A stretch of 64,000 nt of DNA from Buchananella sp. 14KM1171 (GTDB lineage: Bacteria > Actinomycetota > Actinomycetes > Actinomycetales > Actinomycetaceae), in assembly GCF_041380365.1 (NCBI RefSeq), contig NZ_CP159981.1:496001-560000 (forward strand), in the 5' to 3' direction. Every line of letters begins with the position of its first letter. Position 1 is the first letter of the stretch. Positions 17,679-25,876 of this stretch are shown here, piece by piece. Below the pieces are notes generated by a model. That model was not told the origin of the DNA. It was given only the letters and a program-made list of their open reading frames with translations, and did no database searches. A program made the position numbers and the translations under genes.

Positions 17679-19085
17679 ATGGGAGCCACCACGTTGACGT
17701 TCATCGGGGCCGCCGGCACGGTCACGGGATCCAAGCACCTGCTGACCGTGGACGCGGGGACTGACAAGCCACGCCAGCTTCTCATCGACTGCGGCATGTA
17801 TCAGGGCGAGAAGAACCTGCGCCTGCGCAACTGGGCGGAGTTCCCCTTCTCCCCCAAGGCAATCACGGACGTGCTGCTCACCCACGCCCACATGGACCAC
17901 ACGGGCATGCTGCCGCGCCTGGTGCGCCAGGGCTTTACCGGGCGGATCTGGGGCACGCCGGCCACGCTGGAGCTGACCGCGATCGTGCTGCGGGACGCCT
18001 CCTACATCCAGGAGCGCGACGCGGAGCTGGCGCGCACGCGCGGCTACTCCAAGCACGCCCGCCCCCAGCCGCTCTACGACTCGCAGGACGTGGCCCGCAC
18101 CCTGCCGCTGCTTAAGCCGGTCGACTTCGATACACCGCTGGACCTGGGCCGGGGAGTGACCGCGCGGTGGATTCCCGCCGGGCACATCCTGGGCTCGGCC
18201 TCCATCCACGTCACCACGCCCTCCGGGACCGTCCTGTTTTCCGGGGACCTGGGCCGGCCCACCCACCCGATGCTCCGGCCCCGGCAGATCCCGCCGGGCG
18301 CTGACGTGGTCCTGATCGAATCGACCTACGGGGACCGCGAGCATTTCGAGAGCGAGGACCCACCCCACGAGCGCCTGGCCGACGCGATCCGGCGCACCAT
18401 CCAGCGCGGCGGCACCGTGTTGATCCCGGCGTTCGCGGTGGACCGTACCGAGGTGGTGCTGCGCACCCTGGCGGACCTGCAAAACGAGGGCCGCATCCCG
18501 GCGGTGCCGGTGTTCGTGGACTCCCCCATGGCCCTGGCCTCGCTGCGCGTCTACCAGGATTCGGCCTACGCCGACGAGCTGTGCGCCGAGGCGCGTGGGC
18601 TGCGCCTGCCGGAGCTGGACTTGCGCGAGGTGCGCACCCCGGAGGAGTCCGAGCGTCTCAACCGCCCCGCCAAGCCCTGCATCGTCATCTCGGCCTCCGG
18701 GATGGCCACGGGCGGGCGCGTGCTGCACCACCTGGAGCACATGCTGCCCGACGAGCGCAACTGCGTGGTCCTGACCGGCTACCAGGCGGTGGGCACGCGC
18801 GGGCGGGCGCTGGCGGAGGGGGCGCGGCAGCTGAAGATGCACGGCGCCTACGTCGCGGTGCTGGCCGAGGTGGTGCGCGATGAGGAGTTCTCCGTGCACG
18901 CCGACGGCTCCGAGCTGGTGGACTGGGTGGCCGCCCTGCAGCCGCCGCCCCAGCAGGTCTTTTGCGTCCACGGCGAGCAGGAGTCCGCCACCGCCCTGGC
19001 CGACCGGCTGGGCAGCGAACTAGGCCGGATGGCCGTGGTACCAAAGCGCGGGGAGACCATTAGGGTCCGACGCTCCCGCCGCTAG
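17679..19085 (+). CDS. Metallo-beta-lactamase fold RNA nuclease, beta-CASP family
   Basis: Predicted mRNA-processing nuclease of the CPSF73/Ysh1-like group. The zinc motif HAHMDHTG, a later His in WIPAGHILGSAS, an Asp in FSGDLGRP, the beta-CASP motif STYGDREH and C-terminal motifs VISASGMATGGRVLHH and RDEEFSVHADGSEL define the RMMBL/beta-CASP architecture over 468 residues. ATG 17679 lies at the conserved start; no clear ribosome site is seen. The upstream 180 bp has two copies of CGCCCCTGCGGCSTTGGCG (17542 and 17604) and no gene. Confidence 0.85.
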   Translation: MGATTLTFIGAAGTVTGSKHLLTVDAGTDKPRQLLIDCGMYQGEKNLRLRNWAEFPFSPKAITDVLLTHAHMDHTGMLPRLVRQGFTGRIWGTPATLELTAIVLRDASYIQERDAELARTRGYSKHARPQPLYDSQDVARTLPLLKPVDFDTPLDLGRGVTARWIPAGHILGSASIHVTTPSGTVLFSGDLGRPTHPMLRPRQIPPGADVVLIESTYGDREHFESEDPPHERLADAIRRTIQRGGTVLIPAFAVDRTEVVLRTLADLQNEGRIPAVPVFVDSPMALASLRVYQDSAYADELCAEARGLRLPELDLREVRTPEESERLNRPAKPCIVISASGMATGGRVLHHLEHMLPDERNCVVLTGYQAVGTRGRALAEGARQLKMHGAYVAVLAEVVRDEEFSVHADGSELVDWVAALQPPPQQVFCVHGEQESATALADRLGSELGRMAVVPKRGETIRVRRSRR

Positions 19086-19169
19086 CCCCCAGCCACGCAC
19101 CGCCCTTCTTGCCGGCCCCGCACGCAGCGGCCGGGTGGTGAGGGGCGCGGGCGCGGCAGCGTCGGCCAA

Positions 19170-20582
19170 CTAGTCGGTCAAAACCGGCCGGAAGGAGCGG
19201 ATGCGCGGGTGGAAGACCACCAGGGCGAGCGAGGCAGCCAGTACCACCGCGCCGACGATCAGCGGCAGCGGGCGCCACAGGCCGTACAGGGAGGTGGACA
19301 GCGCCGGGGAGATCACGAAGGTAAGCCCGTTGGTGGCGCTCACCAGGCCGGCCAGGCCGCCCTGCTCGTCGCGGCGCACCAGCATCGTCGGGCCGGAACT
19401 GTAGCCGGGCATCGCGATGCCCATGCCGAAACCCATCAGCACAGAGCTGACCACCAGGCCGGTCAGGCCCCAGTCGGGCAGGTAGCTCACCATGCCCACC
19501 AGGGCGATGCTCAATCCGTTGCGCAGCAGCTGCGGCGGGGTCCAGCCGGAGCGCGGCACCACCACCATCTGCGCCGCCACGATCCCCAGGCCGGCCGCCA
19601 GCAGGACGCCGCCGGTGTACATGGAGGCGACGTCGCCGGCCACGTGCAGGCGGTCTTGCACAATGAAGCCCGAGATGAGCTGGATGAAGCCCAGGCCCGT
19701 GAACATGCCGAAACCGGCGGCCAGGAAGGGGAAGACGCGCTCGTCGCGCCACGAGACCCGCTTGGGCGTGGCCACCAGCTCGTGGCGAGGCTCTGGGCGC
19801 AGCACGAATTGGGTGAGCACGAAGCCCACCACCAGCATCACCGGCAGGGCGAACAGCGGGGCACGCAGGCCCATCGTGCCCGCCAGCACGCCACCGATCA
19901 GCGCGCCAACCACCATCGAGCTGCCCTGCACCGCGCCCAGGCCGGCCAGGCCCTTCACGCGCTCCGGGCCCGGACTGGTGACGTCCACGATGTAGGCCTG
20001 CGCCGTGGGCACCAGGGCGGACAGGAATGCCCCGAAGCCCACGCCGCGCAGCGCCAAGAAGAGGATGAATAGGGTGGTCACGCCCACCGCGCCGGCCATG
20101 CCCGCGTTGGCCGCGAGCGCGAAGCCGGTGGAGGCGAAGAACGCGCCGACCACCGCCAAGCGCAGCACCACGCGCCGGCCCCACGCCTGCGAGCGGCGGC
20201 CCCAGAACTGCGCCGTGGTGACCACCATGAGGGCGGCGGCTGAGATCGTCAGGCCGATCTGCCACTCCTGCAGGTCCACGGCCCGGGCGAGCGGGGCCAC
20301 CACGGGACCCAGGATGGACTGACCGACCATCGCCAGCATCACGACGGCCAGGACCACTGACACCTGGTTCGCTGCCGCCGGGGGCTGAGTGGCGGGGGTG
20401 GGGCCCGGGGTGGCCGGCGCGGTGGCGGTGCCGGTCGAGGCGGTGGGGGTGGTGGGGGTGGTGCCGGTCGAGGCGGTGGCGGTGCCGGTCGAGGCGGTGG
20501 CGGTGCCGGTCGAGGCGGTGGCCGCGTCGGCCTGGGTGCGCGGGGTGCGGGTGGGCTCGACGGGCGCGGGGTTGTCAGTCAC
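19170..20582 (-). CDS. MFS transporter with repetitive N-terminal tail
   Basis: Twelve-helix major facilitator exporter of the drug-efflux type. The motif-A-like FWGRRSQAWGRRVVLR between helices 2 and 3 and FGAFLSALVPTAQAYIVDV in the first half support it. The first 70 residues are a Thr/Ala/Ser/Pro-rich tail with repeats of TATASTG, coded by 18-bp tandem repeats at 20420-20525. GTG 20582 has no clear ribosome site, and a start closer to the first helix is possible. Substrate unknown. Confidence 0.85.
   Translation of the reverse strand: MTDNPAPVEPTRTPRTQADAATASTGTATASTGTATASTGTTPTTPTASTGTATAPATPGPTPATQPPAAANQVSVVLAVVMLAMVGQSILGPVVAPLARAVDLQEWQIGLTISAAALMVVTTAQFWGRRSQAWGRRVVLRLAVVGAFFASTGFALAANAGMAGAVGVTTLFILFLALRGVGFGAFLSALVPTAQAYIVDVTSPGPERVKGLAGLGAVQGSSMVVGALIGGVLAGTMGLRAPLFALPVMLVVGFVLTQFVLRPEPRHELVATPKRVSWRDERVFPFLAAGFGMFTGLGFIQLISGFIVQDRLHVAGDVASMYTGGVLLAAGLGIVAAQMVVVPRSGWTPPQLLRNGLSIALVGMVSYLPDWGLTGLVVSSVLMGFGMGIAMPGYSSGPTMLVRRDEQGGLAGLVSATNGLTFVISPALSTSLYGLWRPLPLIVGAVVLAASLALVVFHPRIRSFRPVLTD
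20420..20525. repeat. 18-bp repeats in the MFS N-terminal coding sequence
   Basis: Units of GGTGCCGGTCGAGGCGGT recur in frame, separated by GGCG or similar, giving a Ser-Thr-Gly-Thr-Ala tail. Confidence 0.7.
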
Positions 20583-20757
20583 GTCGCTAATTTACAGGCG
20601 GCTTCTGCTCATCTCGCGCGGGTGTGAGCGGGATAAAAGGGAATGCGGCGCGGGCAGCCCGGGGCGTCAGAATCCGGGCAACGGGTGGGGGACGGCTGGC
20701 GCGGAGGCGGTGGAATGCGCGCGCCCCGGGCCGTTGGGTGGTAGCGCGGCGCTTGCT

Positions 20758-20787
20758 TTGGCCGTGTGGTTGGGGTGGGGCTATACT
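20758..20787 (+). promoter_or_regulatory. Promoter of tRNA-Gly
   Basis: TTGGCC (20758-20763), 18-bp spacer, TATACT (20782-20787), 24 bp before the mature tRNA. This fits a housekeeping-sigma promoter. Confidence 0.65.
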
Positions 20788-20811
20788 GGCGCGGCAGCCT
20801 AACGGCGGCAC

Positions 20812-20882
20812 GCGGGTGTAGCTCAATGGTAGAGCCTCTGCCTTCCAAGCAGATTGCGCGGGTTCGATTCCCGTCACCCGCT
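20812..20882 (+). tRNA. tRNA-Gly (TCC anticodon)
   Basis: Acceptor GCGGGTG/CACCCGC, anticodon loop CTTCCAA (TCC, reading GGA), T arm with TTCGATT. The CCA end is not encoded. Its last 14 bases are repeated at 21070-21083. Confidence 0.95.
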
Positions 20883-21042
20883 CGAAGTGAGCATTGAGCG
20901 TCGAGCTTGCTCGAATGCTCAAGGCGAACGAGGAGGGTATGAGAGCAGCAAAGCTGCGGCTCATACCCGCTCTTAGGGAGGATCCCACCGGGAACACCGG
21001 TGGGATCCTCGCTTATGTGCGGGTCGGGCAATCGAGTGGGCC
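20869..21042. repeat. tRNA-Gly 3'-end duplication, copy 1
   Basis: A 174-bp segment that begins inside the tRNA-Gly T arm and recurs identically 201 bp downstream. It contains three strong hairpins: around 20892-20920 (TTGAGC...GCTCAA), 20936-20969 (GGGTATGAG...CTCATACCC) and 20980-21008 (GGATCCCACCGG with a five-base loop). Confidence 0.85.
20980..21008. terminator. Hairpin downstream of tRNA-Gly
   Basis: Perfect 12-bp stem GGATCCCACCGG/CCGGTGGGATCC with loop GAACA. No T tract, so termination is plausible but not proven; a second identical copy lies at 21181-21209. Confidence 0.5.
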
Positions 21043-21069
21043 CACGCTGACGCACAGCGTCAGTGGGGA

Positions 21070-21243
21070 TCCCGTCACCCGCTCGAAGTGAGCATTGAGC
21101 GTCGAGCTTGCTCGAATGCTCAAGGCGAACGAGGAGGGTATGAGAGCAGCAAAGCTGCGGCTCATACCCGCTCTTAGGGAGGATCCCACCGGGAACACCG
21201 GTGGGATCCTCGCTTATGTGCGGGTCGGGCAATCGAGTGGGCC
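21070..21243. repeat. tRNA-Gly 3'-end duplication, copy 2
   Basis: Identical to 20869-21042, including the last 14 bases of tRNA-Gly and all three hairpins. The 27 bp between copies hold another hairpin, CTGACGC-ACA-GCGTCAG (21046-21062). No full second tRNA exists. Confidence 0.85.
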
Positions 21244-21286
21244 TCCACGTGGGCCTTGGGCGGCACCGAGCGTACAAGCACGAGCT

Positions 21287-21340
21287 CGGGGTACATCCGA
21301 CCGACCGGGGGCACGCCCCCAAGCGGTCGCATGTACCCCG
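21287..21340. repeat. 54-bp palindromic element, array copy A
   Basis: Arms CGGGGTACATCCGACCG and CGGTCGCATGTACCCCG around a centre with GGGGGC-AC-GCCCCC. Flanks GAGCGTACAAG (left) and CATTTGCGAG (right). Confidence 0.85.
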
Positions 21341-21438
21341 TTGTCACATTTGCGAGACCTGGGGCCCCCGGGCAGAACTCCCGCGCGCACCACCCCAACA
21401 CCCGCCACGAGGCGGCACCGAGCGTACAAGCGCGAGCT

Positions 21439-21492
21439 CGGGGTACATCCGACCGACCGGGGGCACGCCCCCAAGCGGTCGCATGTACCCCG
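21439..21492. repeat. 54-bp palindromic element, array copy B
   Basis: Identical to copy A across the 54 bp; differs in the flank downstream of CATTTGCGAG. Confidence 0.85.
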
Positions 21493-21667
21493 TTGTCACA
21501 TTTGCGAGCGTGGGGGCGGTGGGGGCGTCGGGGTCCGGGCGCGCACTGCGCCGCCGGGCCACTGCGCACACCCGGCCACGGCGTGCACACGCCAGCTGCT
21601 GTCGGGCTCACCTTGGCCGGGCCAGGTCGGGGCCGGCGCGGTGCCCCCGACCGTACAAGCGCGAGCT

Positions 21668-21721
21668 CGGGGTACATCCGACCGACCGGGGGCACGCCCC
21701 CAAGCGGTCGGCTGTACCCCG
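21668..21721. repeat. 54-bp palindromic element, array copy C
   Basis: Same left arm and centre; the right arm has GGCTGTACCCCG in place of GCATGTACCCCG, and the right flank reads GCACTTGCGAG. Confidence 0.85.
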
Positions 21722-21896
21722 TTGCAGCACTTGCGAGCGTGGGGGCGGTGGGGGCGTCGGGGTCCGGGCGCGCACTGCGCCGCCGAGCCACTGCGCACAC
21801 CCGGCCACGGCGTGCACACGCCAGCTGCTGTCGAGCTCACCTTGGCCAGGCCAGGTCGGGGCCGGCGCGGTGCCCCCGACCGTACAAGCGTGCACT

Positions 21897-21950
21897 CGGG
21901 GTACATCCGACCGACCGGGGGCACGCCCCCAAGCGGTCGCACGTACCCCG
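21897..21950. repeat. 54-bp palindromic element, array copy D
   Basis: Same centre; one change in the right arm (GCACGTACCCCG). Left flank reads GACCGTACAAGCGTGCACT. Confidence 0.85.
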
Positions 21951-21992
21951 TTGTCACATTTGCGAGACCTGGGGCCACCCCACGGCAACAAA

Positions 21993-22026
21993 AGGCCGGG
22001 CCGCCCCTCGTGGGACGGCCCGGCCT
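21993..22026 (-). terminator. Terminator of rpmF
   Basis: 11-bp stem AGGCCGGGCCG/CGGCCCGGCCT with 12-base loop, followed on the minus strand by TTTTG, just downstream of the rpmF stop. Confidence 0.75.
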
Positions 22027-22044
22027 GGTTTACCCTGCGTTAGG

Positions 22045-22212
22045 TCAGTCGACAGAGATCAGACCAGCCTGGTACGCCTTGTGCAGGCGACGCGGGATAC
22101 GCACCTCGCGGCCCTGGACGCGAACGGCGTCGAGCGTGGTGAGCTCGGCCTTCCACTGGGACCGACGAGAGCGGGTGTTGCTACGGGACATCTTGCGCTT
22201 CGGAACTGCCAT
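22045..22212 (-). CDS. rpmF: 50S ribosomal protein L32
   Basis: Short basic protein of 55 residues with the L32 start [20 protein letters not shown]. It lacks the four zinc-binding cysteines of the CxxC form, so it is the zinc-independent type, as in several actinobacteria; the C-terminal half reads [22 protein letters not shown] 22212 is preceded by AAGGAG at about 13 bases. It is flanked by the palindrome array downstream. Confidence 0.95.
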   Translation of the reverse strand: MAVPKRKMSRSNTRSRRSQWKAELTTLDAVRVQGREVRIPRRLHKAYQAGLISVD

Positions 22213-22372
22213 GAGCCCTGCCGCTCCTTCCGTGTTCGGGGGACTTCTTAAGCCACTGCCCAGGTTGGGCTAGGGGGCGAGTCGCACCCTGCGCGGCAAA
22301 CCAGAGCATTTTATCAGGCGCAGCCCTCGTGGCGAGCGCGCCTGGCGTGGTTTGCCCCACGCTTTGGCTCTG

Positions 22373-22388
22373 TGGGGACGACGTTCCG
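22373..22388 (-). repeat. Dispersed 16-bp motif, rpmF-yigZ intergenic
   Basis: Reverse complement CGGAACGTCGTCCCCA; it lies within the inverted repeat GTGGGG...CCCCAC. Confidence 0.6.
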
Positions 22389-22468
22389 CCGCCGCCCCAC
22401 TCACCGCCACCGGTGCGAGCACTGCCGCACTCTACGTGCCCATCTCGCACTGTGGGAGGATTGCGCTC

Positions 22469-23134
22469 GTGACCTTGCCGACCTCTCCCGCCGCCTGCGC
22501 GACGCGACTGACGCCCGTGCCCGGCTGCCTGGTGTCTGCGGAGATCGAGGAGAAGCGTTCACGTTTCATCACGGCGCTGGCTTACGTCTCGGATGAGTCC
22601 GCCGCCCGCTCGCTGGTCGCCGCTGCCCGGAGTATCTACCCGGATGCGCGCCACCACTGCAGCGCGTTCATCCTGCCAGGGCAGGGCGCGGTGAGTATCG
22701 AGCGCTCCTCGGACGACGGCGAGCCCGCCGGCACCGCCGGCATCCCCATGTTGGGCACGTTGCGGGGCGCGGGCCTGACGAACGTGGCGGCGGTGGTGAC
22801 CCGCTACTTTGGCGGCACCCTGCTGGGTCGGGGCGGTTTGGTGCGCGCCTACGCGGAGGCGGTAGAGGCCGCGCTTGCCCAGACCCCGGTGGTGACCTGG
22901 GGGCAGCTCCGCCGGGCGAGCCTGGCCGTGCCGCACGCGGTGGCCGGTCGCCTCGAGGCCGACCTGCGGGCGCGCGGCATCGAGGTGACGGGCACCGAGT
23001 ACGGCGCACAGGCCACGCTGCACGTGGCGGTCGCCCCGGAGCGGGCGAGCTTCTTCACCGACCTAGTCGCCTCCCTCAGCGCCGGCGAGCTCTCCCCCAC
23101 CTGGGGCGAGACCGACTGGGTGCGCCTGGACTAG
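22469..23134 (+). CDS. yigZ: YigZ/IMPACT family protein
   Basis: Conserved protein of the IMPACT fold. The signature stretch is KRSRFITALAYV near residue 30, then SDDGEPAGTAGIPMLGTLRG and VVTRYFGGTLLGRGGLVRAYAEAV. C-terminal half is the ferredoxin-like DUF1949-type domain. GTG 22469 has GGGAGGA eight bases upstream, giving 221 residues. Function in bacteria is unclear; eukaryotic IMPACT regulates GCN2. Confidence 0.85.
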   Translation: MTLPTSPAACATRLTPVPGCLVSAEIEEKRSRFITALAYVSDESAARSLVAAARSIYPDARHHCSAFILPGQGAVSIERSSDDGEPAGTAGIPMLGTLRGAGLTNVAAVVTRYFGGTLLGRGGLVRAYAEAVEAALAQTPVVTWGQLRRASLAVPHAVAGRLEADLRARGIEVTGTEYGAQATLHVAVAPERASFFTDLVASLSAGELSPTWGETDWVRLD

Positions 23135-23152
23135 CCCCTCCCCTCCAGCACC

Positions 23153-23236
23153 GCACCGCCGCCCATCACCGCGCGCGCTCCCACCGACACCCAACCCCCA
23201 GCGCCGCACCGCCGCCCATCACCGCGCGCGCTCCCA
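23153..23236. repeat. 31-bp direct repeat downstream of yigZ
   Basis: Two identical 31-bp copies (23153-23183 and 23206-23236) starting GCACCGCCGCCCATCACCGC, 53 bp apart. No gene. Confidence 0.75.
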
Positions 23237-23276
23237 TCTCCCCCCACCGCCGCGCCCCAGCTCACACACCCGATAG

Positions 23277-23311
23277 TTGAACCCTGAACTACTTTGCCCT
23301 ACAGTAGTTCA
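23277..23311 (+). promoter_or_regulatory. cysK promoter with overlapping inverted repeat
   Basis: TTGAAC (23277-23282), 17-bp spacer, TACAGT (23300-23305). A perfect 9-bp inverted repeat, TGAACTACT...AGTAGTTCA with a 9-bp gap (23285-23311), covers the spacer and -10 box, the classical place for a repressor of cysteine synthesis. Confidence 0.65.
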
Positions 23312-23346
23312 CACTTGAATCATCCGTTATGGAAGTTAGGACAGTC

Positions 23347-24276
23347 GTGGCTATCGTCGAGAACATCACCGACCTGGTTGGCTCCACCCCGCTGGTTCGC
23401 CTGAACCGCCTGGCCCCGCAGGGGGTGACCGTGCTGGTGAAGCTGGAGTCGCGCAACCCGGCCTTTTCCGTGAAGGACCGCATCGCCAAGGGCATCGTGG
23501 AGGCAGCGGAGGCCAGCGGCGAGCTGCAGCCGGGCGGCACGATCGTGGAGGCCACCTCCGGCAACACGGGCGTCGCCCTGGCGATGATCGGCGCGGCGCA
23601 CGGCTACAAGGTGGTCCTGGCCATGCCGAAGTCGATGTCGATCGAGCGCCGCGCCCTGGCCCGAGCCTACGGCGCGGAGCTGCTGCTGACCGACCCGGCC
23701 CAGGGCATGTCCGGCGCCGTGGCGGCCATTGACGCCTACGCGGAGAAGCACCCGGGCGTGGTCAAGGCCCGCCAGTTCGCCAACCCGGCGAACCTGGCCA
23801 CCCACCGCGCCACGACCGCTGAGGAGATCTGGGCTGACACGAACGGTGAGGTGGACGTGTTCGTGGCGGGCGTGGGCACGGGCGGCACGCTCTCGGGCGT
23901 GGGCCAGGTGCTGCGCGAGCGCAAGCCGCAGGCGCAGGTGGTGGCGGTGGAGCCCACCGATTCGCCGCTGCTGTCCACCGGCAAGGCCGGCCCGCACAAG
24001 ATTCAGGGCATCGGGGCGAACTTCGTGCCGGAGGTGCTGGACCGCGAGGTCTACACCGAGGTTTTGCAGGTGACCAACGAGGACGCGTTTGCCACCTCGC
24101 GCGCGCTTGCCGCCCAGGAGGGCATCTTGGTGGGCATCTCCGCCGGCGCGAACGTGTGGGCCGCGCTGCAGGTGGCCGCTCGCCCGGAGAGCCAGGGCAA
24201 GACCATCGTGACCGTGCTGCCCGACACCGGCGAGCGCTACGTGTCCACCCCGTTGTGGTCGGAGCTGGTGGACTAA
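23347..24276 (+). CDS. cysK: Cysteine synthase (O-acetylserine sulfhydrylase) A
   Basis: PLP enzyme making cysteine from O-acetylserine and sulfide. The PLP lysine is in [11 protein letters not shown], followed by [12 protein letters not shown] and the phosphate loop [12 protein letters not shown]; the C-terminus has [17 protein letters not shown] 23347 follows AGGA by six bases and gives the usual 309-residue protein. cysE follows 190 bp later, so the two steps of cysteine synthesis are adjacent. A repressor site overlaps the promoter. Confidence 0.96.
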   Translation: MAIVENITDLVGSTPLVRLNRLAPQGVTVLVKLESRNPAFSVKDRIAKGIVEAAEASGELQPGGTIVEATSGNTGVALAMIGAAHGYKVVLAMPKSMSIERRALARAYGAELLLTDPAQGMSGAVAAIDAYAEKHPGVVKARQFANPANLATHRATTAEEIWADTNGEVDVFVAGVGTGGTLSGVGQVLRERKPQAQVVAVEPTDSPLLSTGKAGPHKIQGIGANFVPEVLDREVYTEVLQVTNEDAFATSRALAAQEGILVGISAGANVWAALQVAARPESQGKTIVTVLPDTGERYVSTPLWSELVD

Positions 24277-24305
24277 GGCCGCCACGCGGCTGGGCCGAGC
24301 TGGCT

Positions 24306-24341
24306 GGGGGCGGTGGGCGGCAACGTCGTCCAACCGCCCCC
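24306..24341. terminator. Hairpin between cysK and cysE
   Basis: Stem GGGGGCGGT/ACCGCCCCC whose loop contains the dispersed 16-bp motif (24319-24334). No T tract. Confidence 0.4.
24319..24334 (+). repeat. Dispersed 16-bp motif, cysK-cysE intergenic
   Basis: GGCAACGTCGTCCAAC, 15 of 16 consensus bases, in the loop of a hairpin. Confidence 0.7.
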
Positions 24342-24466
24342 GCCCCGCCGGCGCGGCGATCGTTTTCAGGCGGGCGGGAATAGACCACCTGCTTTCGTCG
24401 TTAACTACCTGGGCGCACCGAGCGCCCACCGACCAAGCACCCCACCCCGGGCCGAGAGGATTCGCC

Positions 24467-25057
24467 ATGCACAACTCCAAGGTCTCCCTGCGCACGCTCA
24501 TGCGCGAGGACCTGGACGCAGCCGTGGGCGCCGACCCGGCGGCCCGCTCGCGCTTCGAGGTGGCGCTGCTTTACCCGGGCGTGCACGCGATCTGGGCGCA
24601 CCGGCTGGCGCACCGCTGGTGGCACGGCAGGTGGGGCAAGTTCTGGGCATTGGCGTTGTCGCAGATCGCCCGCCGGTTCACGGGCGTGGAGATTCACCCG
24701 GGGGCGTCGCTGGGGCGGCGCATGTTCATCGACCACGGCATGGGCGTGGTGATCGGGGAGACCGCCGAGGTGGGCGAGGATGTGGTGATCTTCCACGGCG
24801 TGACCCTGGGCGGGGTGTCCATGAATAAGGGCAAGCGCCACCCCACCATCGGCAACCGGGTGGTGATCGGGGCGGGGGCGAAGATCCTGGGTCCGATCAC
24901 CGTGGGCGACGACGCTCGCGTGGGCGCCAACGCGATCGTGGTCAAGCCGGTGCCGTCGGCGCATTCGGCGGTGGGCGTGCCGGCCCGCAACATTCCGCTG
25001 GACAACCGGCAGCGGGCGGATTCGCCCCAGCACCTGGACCCGGCGCTTTACATCTAG
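24467..25057 (+). CDS. cysE: Serine O-acetyltransferase
   Basis: Transfers acetyl from acetyl-CoA to serine, the first step of cysteine synthesis. After a helical N-terminal segment the left-handed beta-helix carries hexapeptide repeats ([29 protein letters not shown], with the catalytic His-Asp pair in FIDHGMG). ATG 24467 follows GAGAGGA. Length 196 is the short form. It probably forms cysteine synthase complex with CysK, whose active site accepts the C-terminal Ile of CysE; here the last residues are ALYI, ending in Ile as required. Confidence 0.95.
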   Translation: MHNSKVSLRTLMREDLDAAVGADPAARSRFEVALLYPGVHAIWAHRLAHRWWHGRWGKFWALALSQIARRFTGVEIHPGASLGRRMFIDHGMGVVIGETAEVGEDVVIFHGVTLGGVSMNKGKRHPTIGNRVVIGAGAKILGPITVGDDARVGANAIVVKPVPSAHSAVGVPARNIPLDNRQRADSPQHLDPALYI

Positions 25058-25078
25058 CCGCCCGGCCGGGCGGTGGCG

Positions 25079-25094
25079 GGTGGACGACGTTGCC
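25079..25094 (-). repeat. Dispersed 16-bp motif, exact, downstream of cysE
   Basis: GGTGGACGACGTTGCC, exact, 20 bp after the cysE stop. Confidence 0.75.
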
Positions 25095-25136
25095 GCCGCG
25101 CTAGTTTTCACACCACGGCCACCGGAGGGCCGGCCG

Positions 25137-25152
25137 GGTGGACGACGCTGCC
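25137..25152 (-). repeat. Dispersed 16-bp motif, exact, cysE-GNAT intergenic
   Basis: GGTGGACGACGCTGCC, exact, same orientation as and 58 bp from the previous copy; both are followed by GCC. Confidence 0.75.
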
Positions 25153-25233
25153 GCCGCACCGCCCCGCACCGGGGCCGCCGCACCCTCCGCTCCCCCGTTT
25201 TCGGCCCGGCAGGCACCGCCGACAACGTGACCC

Positions 25234-25767
25234 ATGCAACAATTGGGCATGGGCACGTTAACGATGAGCATCGGCGCCGAGCATCTGGCCGAGCTGAAGG
25301 ATCCCGCCAACGGCAAGGAGTTCAAGCTGCGCCGGCTGGGTAAGTCGGACGTGGAGGAGCTTGCCCAGCTCTACCTGGATTCCTACGACCCGGGCGTGGC
25401 GGTGGATTCGCTCACCGAGGCCCGCGAAGAGATGGAGATGGCGTTCCAGGGGGCGTTCGGGCAGGTCATCACGGGGGCCACGCTGGGCGCGGAGGTGGAC
25501 GGCACCCTGGTGGGCGCTATCCAGACCGTCTCTGACCCGCCGTGGGACGACATCCCGCCGGGCCCGTTCATCATCGAGCTGTTCGTGCACCCGGAGTTTA
25601 GGGGACGCGGCGTGGCCACCGCCCTGTTGGGCGCGGCTGCGGCGCACTGCCACAACCAGGGGCTGAAGGACATCAGCCTGCGGGTGTCCATGAAGAGTGC
25701 GGCCCCGGCGGTGCGGCTCTACGAGTGGCTCGGTTTCCAGGTGGTGGCCCCGGAGGAGGGCGACTAG
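25234..25767 (+). CDS. GNAT-family N-acetyltransferase
   Basis: Acetyl-CoA-dependent transferase of unknown substrate. The GNAT core has ELFVHPEFRGRGVATALLGAAAAHC, the R/Q-x-x-G-x-G/A CoA-binding motif A, and the C-terminal LYEWLGFQV of motif B. In-frame ATGs at 25234, 25249 and 25264 all precede the domain and none has a clear ribosome site, so the start is uncertain. It converges on rpiB across a long hairpin. Confidence 0.85.
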   Translation: MQQLGMGTLTMSIGAEHLAELKDPANGKEFKLRRLGKSDVEELAQLYLDSYDPGVAVDSLTEAREEMEMAFQGAFGQVITGATLGAEVDGTLVGAIQTVSDPPWDDIPPGPFIIELFVHPEFRGRGVATALLGAAAAHCHNQGLKDISLRVSMKSAAPAVRLYEWLGFQVVAPEEGD

Positions 25768-25833
25768 AGAACGCTCACGGGCGGCCCCGGGTCAGGCGGG
25801 CACGGAGAGGTAGCTGTGCCCCGGGGTGAAGCA

Positions 25834-25871
25834 GGGGTGGGTGCGGGAATCGAGATTCCCGCACCCACCCC
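25834..25871. terminator. Bidirectional terminator between GNAT gene and rpiB
   Basis: Perfect 18-bp stem, GGGGTGGGTGCGGGAATC and its complement, with a 2-base loop, between convergent genes. It ends six bases before the rpiB stop codon. Confidence 0.75.
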
Positions 25872-25876
25872 GCGCC

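Larger units (their letters stand above)
21243..22030. repeat. Tandem array of palindromic elements (four copies, ~229-bp unit)
   Basis: Four copies of a 54-bp hairpin element (21287, 21439, 21668, 21897) with conserved flanks. The second to fourth copies are spaced exactly 229 bp and share near-identical 140-bp spacers rich in GC; the first is 152 bp before the second with a different spacer. Outer copies 1 and 4 share the right flank GAGACCTGGGGCC. No open frame here looks like a real protein. Confidence 0.85.

Noticed and set aside
21070-21083. Possible second tRNA-Gly
   Set aside because: Only the last 14 bases of the tRNA are present; D and anticodon arms are missing.
20587-21322. Open frames on the minus strand across tRNA-Gly containing VTGIEPAQSAWKAEALPL
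   Set aside because: This is the well-known false translation of a tRNA-Gly antisense strand, repeated by the duplication.
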